From positions 3,539,001 through 3,603,000 of the forward strand of contig OX387197.1 in NCBI GenBank assembly GCA_947561715.1: DNA of 64,000 bases. Reading direction: 5' to 3'. The DNA comes from Ascidia mentula. Lineage: Eukaryota; Chordata; Ascidiacea; Phlebobranchia; Ascidiidae. A program made the position numbers and the translations under genes. Each line of letters begins with the position of its first letter. Position 1 is the first letter of the stretch. The notes beneath the pieces were generated by a model that saw only the letters and a list, made by a program, of their open reading frames with translations, was not told where the DNA came from and made no database searches. Positions 1-10,463 of this stretch are shown here, piece by piece.

Positions 1-971
1 CCAACATTTGATCATCACCTGTTCAATCACATCAACTATTTGTCTGTTGCCACCATCGCTTGCTTCTTTAAACTCCTTAAAGGCTTCACAATCTGGCCGA
101 AGTCCAGTGTTAATTTTGCGCCAAAACTCTTGTTCTGACTGGTATGGTTCTTCACGACTTAGCAACTCAAAGTACATGATACCACAGCTGTAAGCATCAT
201 GTTCTTTTTTAGGTCTTGCATATTGAAAAAGCCTTTCTGGAGCTGCATAGTAAAGCGTCAACCCCTGTGATTGTCCTTGGTCAGGGCGTGGATCAGTTGA
301 TCCTGACGTCAGATGGACCAACCGGGCACATCCAAAGTCGCCAAGTATGCAATGCAGGTCGAGTGTAATGAAAATATTTTCTGACTTTAAATCTAGGTGA
401 ACCAATCGCTTAGTGATTCCACAGTTGTGAATGTAGGCAACTGCTGATGCTATTTCAGTTGCCATGCGAAGAATTAAACCATGTCCCAGTTCAATGTTGT
501 GATTCAAAAGCAGAACTCTAAGGTTTCCACCTCCATAAAATTGCATTACAATTCCAATTGCTCCAGGCCACTTGGTATATCCATGCACTGTTGATATGTT
601 GTCATGGTGGAAGTGAAGTAAAACCTTGTATTCATCCTGAAATCTAAAACATTGTTTCATGTAATTTTGCAACAATGCATAAGACAGTAAAACTTACTTA
701 ATTTTCAACATTATTTGCTCTTGCTCTCCACCAGTGACTTTAAGGCATTTAACGGCCACAAACCCCAAAATTTTGTGCTTTACCACCAAAACCTTTCCAA
801 AAGTACCTTGACCAACTTCACACAGTGCAACATCGCAAAAGATGTTGGCTGAATCAAACTCCCGTAACTGCAATTCAAGGGTTAAATTGAGAATATGTGA
901 GAAAAATACTGCAGACTGGTACTTACAATGGCAAGCGATTTTTGATCTGCCGTCGAAGAAGCAAAAGCCAT
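1..971 (-). CDS. TKL/RIPK-like protein kinase, 5' part (runs off the window)
   Basis: Three coding exons are visible on the minus strand: 971-927, 867-698 and 643-1, all with GT/AG borders and compatible phases, giving 286 codons that end mid-kinase. The start ATG at 971 opens a short Ser/Ala-rich leader. Kinase landmarks: Gly-rich loop GQGTFG at residues 34-39, the VAVK lysine near residue 55, catalytic loop HLDLKSEN near 154-161, DFG near 174-176 and APE in 'YYAAPERL'. The fold reads as a TKL-group Ser/Thr kinase closest in style to RIPK kinases (for example 'EHDAYSCGIMYFELLS' after the APE). The HRD arginine is leucine, so this is a non-RD kinase. The missing 3' part could carry a death, ankyrin or other domain that would settle the subfamily. 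Active-site residues are intact, so it is probably catalytic. Confidence 0.8.
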
Positions 972-1487
972 ATCATTGAGATTATTTCTCAATCATGTTG
1001 CAACAACAAGAGGAATTTTCAAACAAGCAAAATATACAGCAGTGGACAGAAAATAGTGAATCAAAACACAAAATTAACAAATTTAACTCTGCAGTCGGAC
1101 CGACGTCGGCAATCAATGAGCACTAATAAACAACAATTCACACAAGACGCATAAAATGCAACAGAAAGGCCTTCACGTGAAGAGAAAAAAAGATATTATT
1201 GGGGGAAAAAATGGACACATGTTTGAGAGCTGCACAAACTTGTTTCGACGTGACCGCCTTTCTTTATTTCCATGGGAGACTGTTGCGAAAGTGGGAAAAC
1301 CCCTTCTGTCCAATTTTACAATATTTCAGGTCAAGACAGTTAATGCGCATATTAAGTTAGGCAGGGATTTTTCGTTTCGCCCCCCATTGTTGACAAAAGA
1401 ATGTCAAAATTACTGTTGATTAAATGGCACCGATGCGTCTTCACTTGCTGGTGCGAATTTGACACCTTGCGCGATTTTAGTGTGCTT
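972..1487. other. intergenic stretch upstream of the kinase gene
   Basis: About 0.5 kb holding the 5' flank of the kinase gene. No conserved coding exon, tRNA or clear core promoter was recognised. Short open frames on the plus strand lack any family resemblance. Confidence 0.5.
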
Positions 1488-1861
1488 GTCACCAGAGGGA
1501 TGTTAGTTGATAAAAAAAAAATCGCCAGTTAACAAAAGTTTGAACGCGCGTGACTCGGCCGCCTTACGAGGTAGCGACTTACTTTTTTCACACAAAGATA
1601 GATCACAGGCTGAAGTTTACAACAAAAGAAAAATCAAAAAAAATTTGCATTAATTTTCGAATATGAATATGATATGTTTGCTATGTCATAACCATAAGTA
1701 AACATCGATTCCCGCTGAAATCCTTAAGGGTAGATATTCTTTGATGTCTGTACTATCTAAAAATAGTAAACTTTTTCTCGAGAAAAAACGCGCGCCCTCT
1801 CAAATTTGAAGAATATTAACCATAACCCCCACATTTTTCAACGCTCTGCGCTCGCCAACAA
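1488..1861 (-). repeat. left terminal inverted repeat
   Basis: Reads as the reverse complement of 3468-3839 with only scattered mismatches and length changes in A/T runs. The outer edge lies near the shared motif 'CATCCCTCTGGT'. A clean target-site duplication was not found. Confidence 0.7.
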
Positions 1862-2220
1862 TAGCCCGGACATTATTTATAAAACTAATTCATTATATTT
1901 ATTACCGAAAGCATTATTATTTTAATGGGATTTTACGTTTTCGAGTTGTTTGCCACAAAGGAATGTTACGTATCAGTTGTTTTCGCAACATTATTTTTAC
2001 GCTGGACCCTATTAGGCGGGGGGGTATCTGATAAGTCGGTGAGCCGAGTGATCGGGGGGCTACGAGGCTCAAGATCGGGCGGCGTGTTTTCTGATCGGCA
2101 CAAATTGGGTAATTATAGATTCTTCAATATAAGCAAACACAAACAGAAAGTCATTCATTCTCATTGAGAAACCAATTGCAAACGGCGAAGATACGACATT
2201 CATTGTTACGAAACAAGCTA

Positions 2221-3097
2221 TGGAGAAGTCGATCATTGAAAACTGGTTGAATGTTTGTACCCAGCCAAAGGTAAGAACTCTTTTTCGAGCATTGTTTATT
2301 GTTAATGTGTATAAATTTAACTTCGTTTACTTTTTTTGCAGCCATCAAGAGTGGAGAAGTACGGCCTTGGGATATCTGGGGAACAGACAATGTGGCGGGT
2401 TCCCGTCAAAAGCAGCCGGAAACGGTTGCTGTACATTTCCGACAGCAATGCTCGGAAATACGTTTCGCCTTATGAGGTGAAACCATCTAATTCTTTTTCT
2501 TTTGATTTTGCAGCTTTAAGCATGCCTGGTGGTACGATCTAGCATGCAATACAGGAACTATCTTCATCTCCGATCGTGAAAGACGTCGAAATTGTGGTCA
2601 TAGGGTTTGGAACCAATGATGTTCTCGCAATGAAAGGTGACAACTCTATGAATGGTGGCATTAAAGGAATTGTTGGCCGCATGAAAGCTCTTGTCCGATT
2701 GGTACAGGCTCTTTATCCTTCCCAAGGTATGTAGAAATACTATACATTACTATGCGTTATTTAAATACTATGCTTTCTAAGTATACACTATTTCATTTTA
2801 CAGATTTTTCACACGGGAATTTTGCCTTCGACCAAGAAGCCACGTTTCGTTGCATCCCTTAACAAAGAGTTGAGGAAGTCAGCAGAGGAAGTGGAACTTC
2901 AGTTTATTGAGGGTGACATCCCATCGCAGTTACTTAACGATGGGATCCATCTCTCAGATGAAGGTCTACGACTTCTGCTGACACACGTGGAAAGGACTGT
3001 CCAATCACGGGAGGTGGCGGTCAAGGCTATCCTGGATTTCCCCGAATTAAATGCAATATTTTGCACTAGAAATTCATTGAACAGGCGGAACCGGTGA
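2221..3097 (+). pseudogene. SGNH-hydrolase-like (GDSL-type) gene, disrupted
   Basis: Four exon-like blocks read in the plus direction: about 2221-2271 (opening MEKSIIENWL), 2342-2475, 2513-2728 and 2804-3097, separated by GT/AG introns. Family blocks appear in order: 'LLYISDSNAR' (block I, nucleophile Ser), 'SMPGGTI' (block II style), 'VIGFGTNDV' (Gly-x-Asn-Asp block) and 'NDGIHLSDEG' (Asp-x-x-His block). The family hydrolyses esters; similar domains occur in some transposable-element proteins. The copy is broken: an in-frame TAG follows 'PGGTI' near 2540, and the last block needs a frame change relative to the previous donor. Catalytic Asp and His survive. A domesticated or readthrough form cannot be excluded but the damage argues against it. 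Confidence 0.6.
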
Positions 3098-3211
3098 AAT
3101 CAAGGCCAATAACATTTCTTGATGTTGTTAAGGAAAGGGCGCAGCAGGTAAAACTCCCTGTATCTTAGTATAACTGGTAGCTATACAAACTGCATTTGTA
3201 TTTGCTATTTT

Positions 3212-3467
3212 TAGATAGTACAGACACCAAAGAATATCTACCCTTAAGGATTTCAGCGGGAATCGATGTTTACTTATGGTTATGACATAGCAAACATATT
3301 ATATTCATATTCAAAAATTAATGCAAATTTTTTTTTGATTTTTCTTTTGTTGTAAAGTTCAGCCTGTGATCTATCTTTTTGTGAAAAAAGTAAGTCGCTG
3401 GCTTATAAGATGGCAGAGGTACAAGCGGCCAAAGTTTTGTTAACTGGGAATTTTTTTTGTTACCTTT
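3212..3467 (+). repeat. extra partial copy of the terminal repeat
   Basis: Direct repeat of the inner part of 3561-3770 (shared 'TTTTAGATAGTACAGACA', then 'GGATTTCAGCGGGAATCGAT'). After 'GTAAGTCGCT' it carries a different tail before joining the right arm at about 3468. Confidence 0.7.
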
Positions 3468-3839
3468 CGCGGCGAGCGCAGAGCGTTGAAAAATGTGGGG
3501 GTTATGGTTAATATTCTTCAAATTTGAGAGGGCGCGCGTTTTTTCCCGCGAAAAAGTTTACTATTTTTAGATAGTACAGACATCAAAGAATATCTACCCT
3601 TAAGGATTTCAGCGGGAATCGATGTTTACTTATAGTTATGACATAGCAAACATATCATATTCATATTCGAATATTAATGCAAATTTTTTTTTGATTTTTC
3701 TTTCGTTGTAAAGATCAGCCTGAGATCTATCTTTGTGTGAAAAAAAGTAAGCCGCTACCTCGTAAGGCGGCCGAGTCACGCGCGTTCAAACTTTTGTTAA
3801 CTGGCGATTTTTTTTTGTCAACTAACATCCCTCTGGTTG
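3468..3839 (+). repeat. right terminal inverted repeat
   Basis: Mirror partner of 1488-1861. Contains the same GC-rich outer segment and the same inner segment (GAGCGCAGAGCGTTGAAAAA), and ends near 'CATCCCTCTGGTT'. Confidence 0.7.
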
Positions 3840-5459
3840 CTTGTCATAGTGCTCTTCAATTCAGAAAGCAGATTTTGCTAAAAAAACCGTGATGCTCTTT
3901 TGTAATTTGGAGCTGGATCCATTTCTCATCTACACTTTTATTTATTAGTTTACTTATAGTCGAATTGCAAGTCCCCACATGGGATTCGACAGTTATTGTC
4001 TCTTTATGGACATAGTTTTGGATTTCACTATTACCTTTTACCTGCCTTCAATGAAACCGCGATTGTTAATTGTATTTAATTCGTTTTTTTTGGGAAAAAA
4101 AAACATCAGCATTTCAGGAACTTAAATATCGTTTTGAGTCAAACGAGCGTTCTCTCCTAAAAAACGAAATTTTTTTGCAAACTTTTATTGTTTTGGTGGA
4201 ACTACATAAAAGGCGTGATGAAAACTTGAAGAGTGTGAAGCGAACTGAAGTAAAGAACAACCAGAAAAAATAAAAGGGACGAAATTCATTGCATATCTTA
4301 CAGTAATAATTCATAAACATGAGGTAAAACAGTGGAAAATTCTCAGTCGCAACCTAACATAAAAAAATCCACTTGGACCATTTTCCAATTAAATTCATGC
4401 AAAAAATGTGATCACTTGGAACGGTCATTGGCTCACGCTGTAAAATGTGCTCCAAATTTTAACAAAAAATTCGAAATTTTTGTCACGTCACAATCGCAAA
4501 ATGGTAAGATTTCGATGAACGTTTGCTAATTAAAATTGACTGAAAGAAAATAAAAAAGACAAAACACAGGATATCAGTGCAAATGGACGCACAGTGAAGG
4601 CTGTTATAAATGTCACGTTGAATGAAGAAGTCTTTTTCTCACAGTACAGCGGAGACCACAAGTAGAACTTGATTTGATAAGAAACTTGTCGTTTTGTAGT
4701 CTAAGCATGTTCACTGGATTGCACAGATTTTGCTTCCCGCTCTTTCGCCGTTCGGTTGGTGACCATCGGACTGTGGAAAAAACAAAATCGTTAACTCAAC
4801 TGATGGCGTATGCAAAGATTGGCTGGAGAAAAATTGTGGCCAAGACAAATTACAGCAGGATGTTTGATAAGAAAACTTGCGTGTGTTGGACAAAGTATGT
4901 TTTTGTGGGCTGTAACGCAACAATGTAAATCTCCCACTCACAGGTAGATTGTCACTTTAATCGCTTTTCAAACGACTTAAATCCGAGTTTGAGGCCGTTT
5001 GGTGGACAAGATCGTCTATAGCAGTGGTTCTTAACCATTATTGTCTCATTTTCCACTTTCAGTTTGAAGGAAATCCTCTGTTCCCACTAGTATTTCAGTT
5101 TTTAAACTTGGTATTAAATTTTACCAACTATTGGTGCCGACTAATTACCCACCGACTCCTATAATTTCCCACTAAATTTAAAGCAGACAGATTCCAAAGT
5201 TTGCTGACAAAATCGTGTCTCCAAACAAAGCTGTTTGTTTTTTTGCACTGAATGCTGACAATAAATTTTTTATATCCATAACTGTCTGACAACGCTTGAG
5301 ATATTTTTTCTCACATGGAATATATTTTCCCGTTAGTTGTTGACTCGAATTTATACCCGAAAGATAACAACAGTAAGTGGTCATATTTCATACTTAAACA
5401 CAATTTGCATGCAAGTATAAACACAATTGTGCATCTTTGCCACGCGATGACAAACTCAC
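3840..5459. other. stretch without a recognised gene; downstream side of the NEK9-type gene
   Basis: About 1.6 kb of AT-rich DNA. A 'CAGTGGTTCTTAACC' motif near 5033 resembles one end of a hAT-type element, but no partner end was found. The last exon or 3' UTR of the NEK9-type gene should lie here or further left; no convincing candidate with the right phase stood out. Confidence 0.45.
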
Positions 5460-8400
5460 CAGTTTCAAGGAAACGTCATTCAGTTTCTCCTTCAAGTTGT
5501 CAATCTCACTCTTGAGTCTCTGCTCCTGCTCCATCTTCTCCCTCTCGTGGTTCTCCTGCAACTTCCTCATCACGTCCTCGTGCTCCTTCTGAAGTTGAGC
5601 CACCTTCCTCTCGCTCGCGCGTTTCTCTTTCTCGAGTCTGTGGAGCAAGAGTCGCACGTGATAATCAGAAAACGAACAAAATTCTCGGTGCGCAAGTGCA
5701 GAGGGACATTTTTTGCTTATGTTTAAGCATGTCAGTAGCGTCGTGTTGGTCCCGCACCACGCTGTGTCAGCATAAATCAATTTCCAGTAAATATGAATAT
5801 TTTTTATGCTATGAAAGCGAAAGTATATTACATTCCTGAGACTCCAGGGGGTGCCAAGGACGATCAGCGCCAGTTATGATATTTATTTTTGAACAAAAAT
5901 ATTTTTCGCCAAATATTTAGGGCTCCAGAACCGTATTTGTGAATCTTTTCTCGGACACACAATTTGATCACATATCATTCTATATTCGATTCTGTTTCAA
6001 TAAGACAGTAACTGAAGATGCCAATAGGCGAAATTAATATTTCTGTCAAAAATAAAGATCATACACTGGCGCTGATCGCACTTCACACTATTAGAGTCTC
6101 AGGAATACAATATAATACATTGATTCGTAAAGATAGATCCGCCGGTCACCGAACTGTACAGGCATATTCTTGCAGTCATTTTCTCTATGAAAGCGAAAGT
6201 TAAAGAATTTTGCGCGTTGGTCGATCGTGGAGTGGTGCCTTATATAGGAAAACTGAGATTTCCACATTTACCAAATTGGGAAAACAACTTTATTGCGAAA
6301 CAAAGAAAATTATTCACTCACCGCTCGAGTTCGGCGGTCATTTGAACTGGACTTCTGGACGGGGATCTGCTTGGAGTTCGTCGAGGCGCTAAAATGTGAA
6401 ATACGTCGTAGCGTGAATTAGAGAGTTGAGATTAAGACAGAATTTCTACAATTTTTAGGGTCACGGAACCGTATTTGTGAATCTTTTCTCGGACACGCAA
6501 TTTTTGAGATATCTACTTTTTCGACCCAACCAGCGTGGGCACAACGAAAACTACATAACGCAACCACCTATGCATATAGGGTTGCAAAAGGATACGAAAT
6601 CATAAAACAGTGCACCTACTGTGCAATAAACACTATAGTTTTACTTTTTTCATACGGTTTTGGGGGAAATCCTGGCTTAAGAGATTCAATTGTGACTTTT
6701 AAAACTAAAATCACAACAAGCAGAAACTTCGGGCGGTTCCTTTTTTGTTCTTGAAACACATTTTTTTCCAATGACACAAAGTTTACATACAAGGTTGCAG
6801 GTATTTCGATTTGGACGGAAGACGAGATCTACGTGGGGAGGGATCCCTGGATCTGCTTTTCGATGCCGTTGAATTTTTACTTGCTGTTGCTGATCTCATC
6901 GTAAGGCGCTGCTGCCGATAAACGTGAAGAATGTTAATTACTTAAGGAGAAATATCGTAAACACGGATACATGAAACTATTCAACAAAAAAAATCTACTC
7001 AACAATTTCTGTCTCTACACAGGATCATGACAACTCTAGTAATTTTATTTCCATATTTTCCGCCATTAATTTCTATGCAAAATTTCATTTCTATGTAGAA
7101 ATGTTATTGTTTTCGTACGGCGCGCTGGTGTCATTGATTCGAGCGATGTGTGTTGTATTTACCGACCGTGATTTGACGCCAGACAACTTGGCAAATAATG
7201 ATACGATCAATATTTACATTTTATTTTTTTAATAAAGTCATTGTAAATTTGATCCACTCCGGTATTAATGCAAGCGTAAAGTTGTAAGATAGGAATAGCA
7301 AAAATACATTGACATTACTCAGAACAAACAGTCTTTATATTTCGGTTTATTCTTAACCTATCTCTATTTCTAAAGATAAATTTCGCATAATTTCTGAACG
7401 GTATTTCGTATTATTCCATAGCACAGTGCAGTATTTACATAAAAAAGAGGGATGGAAAATTTCACCACCAAAATAAAAAAATTCTTACATCGGCAGAGAT
7501 CTGGCTTCGAACACTTGAGTCGGAACTTGAATCTGATTTCGCTGAAGTGTTCCTGATAACATGAGGAGGAATATAGAGGTAATAAACATATACCACTGAC
7601 GCACAACTTTCCACGCTTCATTAACTATAACTATGCTAGAAAACTAAAAAAAAAACGATACGGTATTGTAAAAAACAAGAATATTGTAGAAACCTGCAGA
7701 CAAACGCCAGAGATTGTTTCTTAAAATTACGTTACAAAGTTGCTTTACGGTTCTCAGCCTTTCCACTTGCGGACGAGTAAAGTTTTAAATCAATTACACG
7801 ACCCGGCAAAAATTGTTACATAAAGATTGCAATAAAAAAATATTCAGGAAAAAAATAATAAAGCAAAACTATGCACTTCACACGAGAAATTAACTCATAT
7901 TATAAATTTTGGGACCACTAAATAAAAACGCGGCACAGCTTTATAGTAATGTGTAACCCCTTAACAAACATGCGTTTATTTAGGCTTTTCCATCCATAGA
8001 ATTAACCGAAATTAACATGGAGACGATATCTTACCTTGGTCTGTTGTTGCTGTTGTTGACGTTCGACGTCTTGCGATTTCTAGACACAAACGCCACATTT
8101 AAAATGTTTGTGAGGTTTTTTTTACAGTATGTTATTCACAAGAATTTTCCTCAAATAACAACTTACTGCCACTTACCTGGGCGTTGAGGCGGCTGACGCT
8201 TGTTTGGTTTTCGACGACTTGTTCGTCGGCGAACTTTTCTTTTCCTAATAAAAAGATATGGTTACGGTGAGCAACCGCGAAGATCTATTGGAACCTAAAA
8301 ACTACTCGGAGGCCAGTTTTTTAATGGAATGAAAACAATGGCGACCGACATTAGACACAGAATCGTAACACAATGCTTACTGTAGGGACAATGATACCGA

Positions 8401-10463
8401 AATTAAACAAGCATTATAATAACTTTTTAAAATAGAACCAAATCACAGTGATTTGTTGGGTATTTATGGCGCCATTAACCACGATCTGTCTATAATTTGC
8501 GCCTCTTCACAAAAAAAAGAATGTAAAAATAGAAAATATGTTGAAAAAAACACGTCGCGCGTAAATAGATCGTAAAACGATGGAAAATAGAGATAATAAA
8601 TAAGCTTTAGTGCCTCTGTTACGCAACTTTGGGGTAATATTAACGACATTAACGTATTTGTTGCCTTCTGATAAACCGCGAAACTCTTAATATAGGTTTT
8701 AAACGTCACAAGTCAATCAGACATTTTCGGATGGTCCACACACGGAATAATAAAACCATGAAATAAAGCCTCACAAATACGCTACACAGCATAAATGGCA
8801 TCATTGCATTTAATAGTGCGTATAGGTGATTATTAAAATGAAGTGTCACGTTTCTTAAATTTAGCATGGACACAGCGTTCCGAGTTACGTTGTCCAAATG
8901 TGTTTTAGTTAAAAAAATCTTTTAGATGAGTTTTGATGTTGAAAGCAAAAATTTGCCCATTTTAGAAGTTTTTTTTACACAGGTCAAAATTTCGGGCAAG
9001 AAAAAATTCCGGGCAACGCTGTTCTCACCTACACGGCTAATAGTAAGGGCCTACCTCTTTTCTCGCTTCTTCCAGCTCCTGTTTCAGCCAGTGAGGAGTC
9101 AACTCGAATTCGGAAGCTTCAGAACTTGTGTCGTCGTTGCTGCTTTGTGATTGCTGAAGCGACGGAACCTGTAGGTGATCAAGTACAATTAATACTGGTT
9201 CCGTTTCATACAGAGGTCAGTGGTAAGTGTTTCTATTTGTTTTATTGAATATAAAGAAAACCTACTTATGTTACTATCTTGTTTTATTCTCTAAATAGTT
9301 TTTTTTTTGCTCTGCGTCTGAAATTGTCTGAACTTTGGCACACAACTAAAAGCTGGAAATATGGAATTGCCCCCAACAAAAGCAAATTCGTTGTGAAATT
9401 GCATTTGGCGACCTAAAATGGGATCCCATTGTTTAAAAATTCTTGCTTTACATAAGTACAGGGGTTCGAACAGGGAAAACACCAGAAAAATACACTCTGG
9501 GATATCGAAAAACAAACATATTTTACCCTGAGGCTTTGGACGCTCGTTTTGTTGTTGAGCGATTTTCTCCTTTTGTCCATGCCAGCTACAGGCGGGGGAG
9601 CGTTCGTTTCAACCAGAATAAACAACTTATCCTGATACGGAATAAGGGTGTCCAAGTACGCGGTTAGACCTTCGGACGGGTTATGGTTGTTGCTGATATT
9701 CAAATAAAGCATATTTAAAAGCAAGACCACGAACGGAATTAAGTTTCATGGCTAATTTAAAAAACTTTTCTTATGTTTAGTAATTATACATGATCATTTA
9801 AAACTTTCAATGAAATTCGATTTAACATAAAAGAAATAGGTTGGTTTGCCAATAAATCACAAAATTCGCATGAAAAAAACGATTATCACAAGCTGTTAAT
9901 TTAAGGAGGTTTCATTCAAACATTGGTTCAATAAACACACATATGTTATTAGTGTTTACAGATGGTTCGTCACTTACTAAATATTAAGGATGGGTAACGG
10001 GGTGTGTACGATCTCTGGCAGTTTTACTGCAATGTCAAAGTCAGCATCTGAAATAAACTTTGATTAATAAGATGCATGATCTTGTTCCTAATTTTTGTTC
10101 CAAAGATCAATAAATCTGTCTTGGTTTTCAACCTCAACGAATTTTCTATTTATACAAAAAACTTTTACGAACGAAGTTTAAACATTTTGGTGTAAAATAC
10201 AAAGAAAACCAACACAATGTGTCATTGTAATGTTTTGACACAAACACCTATTGATATACATATTAGGTTTCAAAATAGACAAAAAAATTCCTGTTCTGTC
10301 AGAACTACATATATATGTAAATCAACAACTTCACTGGCTTAAACCATAACATTCAACAACTCTTACAAAACAAAGCAACACTTTATTGGACAAACCTTCC
10401 AGATTAACATCCTGGTAGCTTGAAGCTCTACTGATACATTCAGAGGCAGTGTCCTGTTGGTAG
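5460..10463 (-). CDS. NEK9: NEK9-type gene: Ser/Arg-rich and coiled-coil tail exons
   Basis: Ten exons follow the propeller. The exon 10047-9978 seems to end in TAG, but its final 'TA' is followed by a strong GTAAGT donor and joins the exon at 9692 in frame ('TA|C', Tyr). That ties the tail to the kinase gene. The tail has acidic/Ser stretches ('SSNDDTSSEASEFE'), the NEK9-like 'PHWLKQELEEARKE', Lys/Ser/Asn-rich blocks, then an SR segment ('RSRDPSPRRSR', 'RTPSRSPSRSP') and a coiled coil from about residue 1168 onward ('LEKEKRASERKVAQLQKEHE'). The SR stretch offers many proline-directed phosphosites. In vertebrate NEK9 the C-terminal coiled coil dimerises the protein. Confidence 0.78.

Larger units (their letters stand above)
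1488..3839. mobile_element. degenerate element with long terminal inverted repeats and an SGNH-hydrolase-like gene
   Basis: The first ~370 bases (1488-1861) are the near-exact reverse complement of the last ~370 (3468-3839). Both ends share blocks such as CGGCCGAGTCACGCGCG and AGATAGTACAGACATCAAAG. Between them lies a spliced, broken SGNH-like gene on the plus strand. A partial direct copy of the right arm (3212-3467) sits just inside the right end with a different outer tail, suggesting a nested or rearranged terminus. No transposase motif was recognised, so the superfamily is unknown. Long inverted ends around an esterase-like gene do not match a class I can name. It could be a composite of two insertions rather than one element. 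Confidence 0.6.

Noticed and set aside
4070..4928. Several 65-84-codon frames between the SGNH element and the NEK9-type gene
   Set aside because: Low-complexity, AT-driven frames without splice support or recognisable motifs.
5394..5780. A 128-codon minus-strand frame as a separate coiled-coil gene
   Set aside because: The coiled-coil part is a splice-bounded exon (5637-5460) in phase with upstream NEK9-type exons; the first ~45 codons are intron sequence.
9527..10047. Separate gene for the Ser/Arg-rich coiled-coil protein downstream of a NEK kinase gene
   Set aside because: Exon phases and the 'TA|C' junction join them, and the tail has a NEK9-like 'WLKQELEEA' motif.
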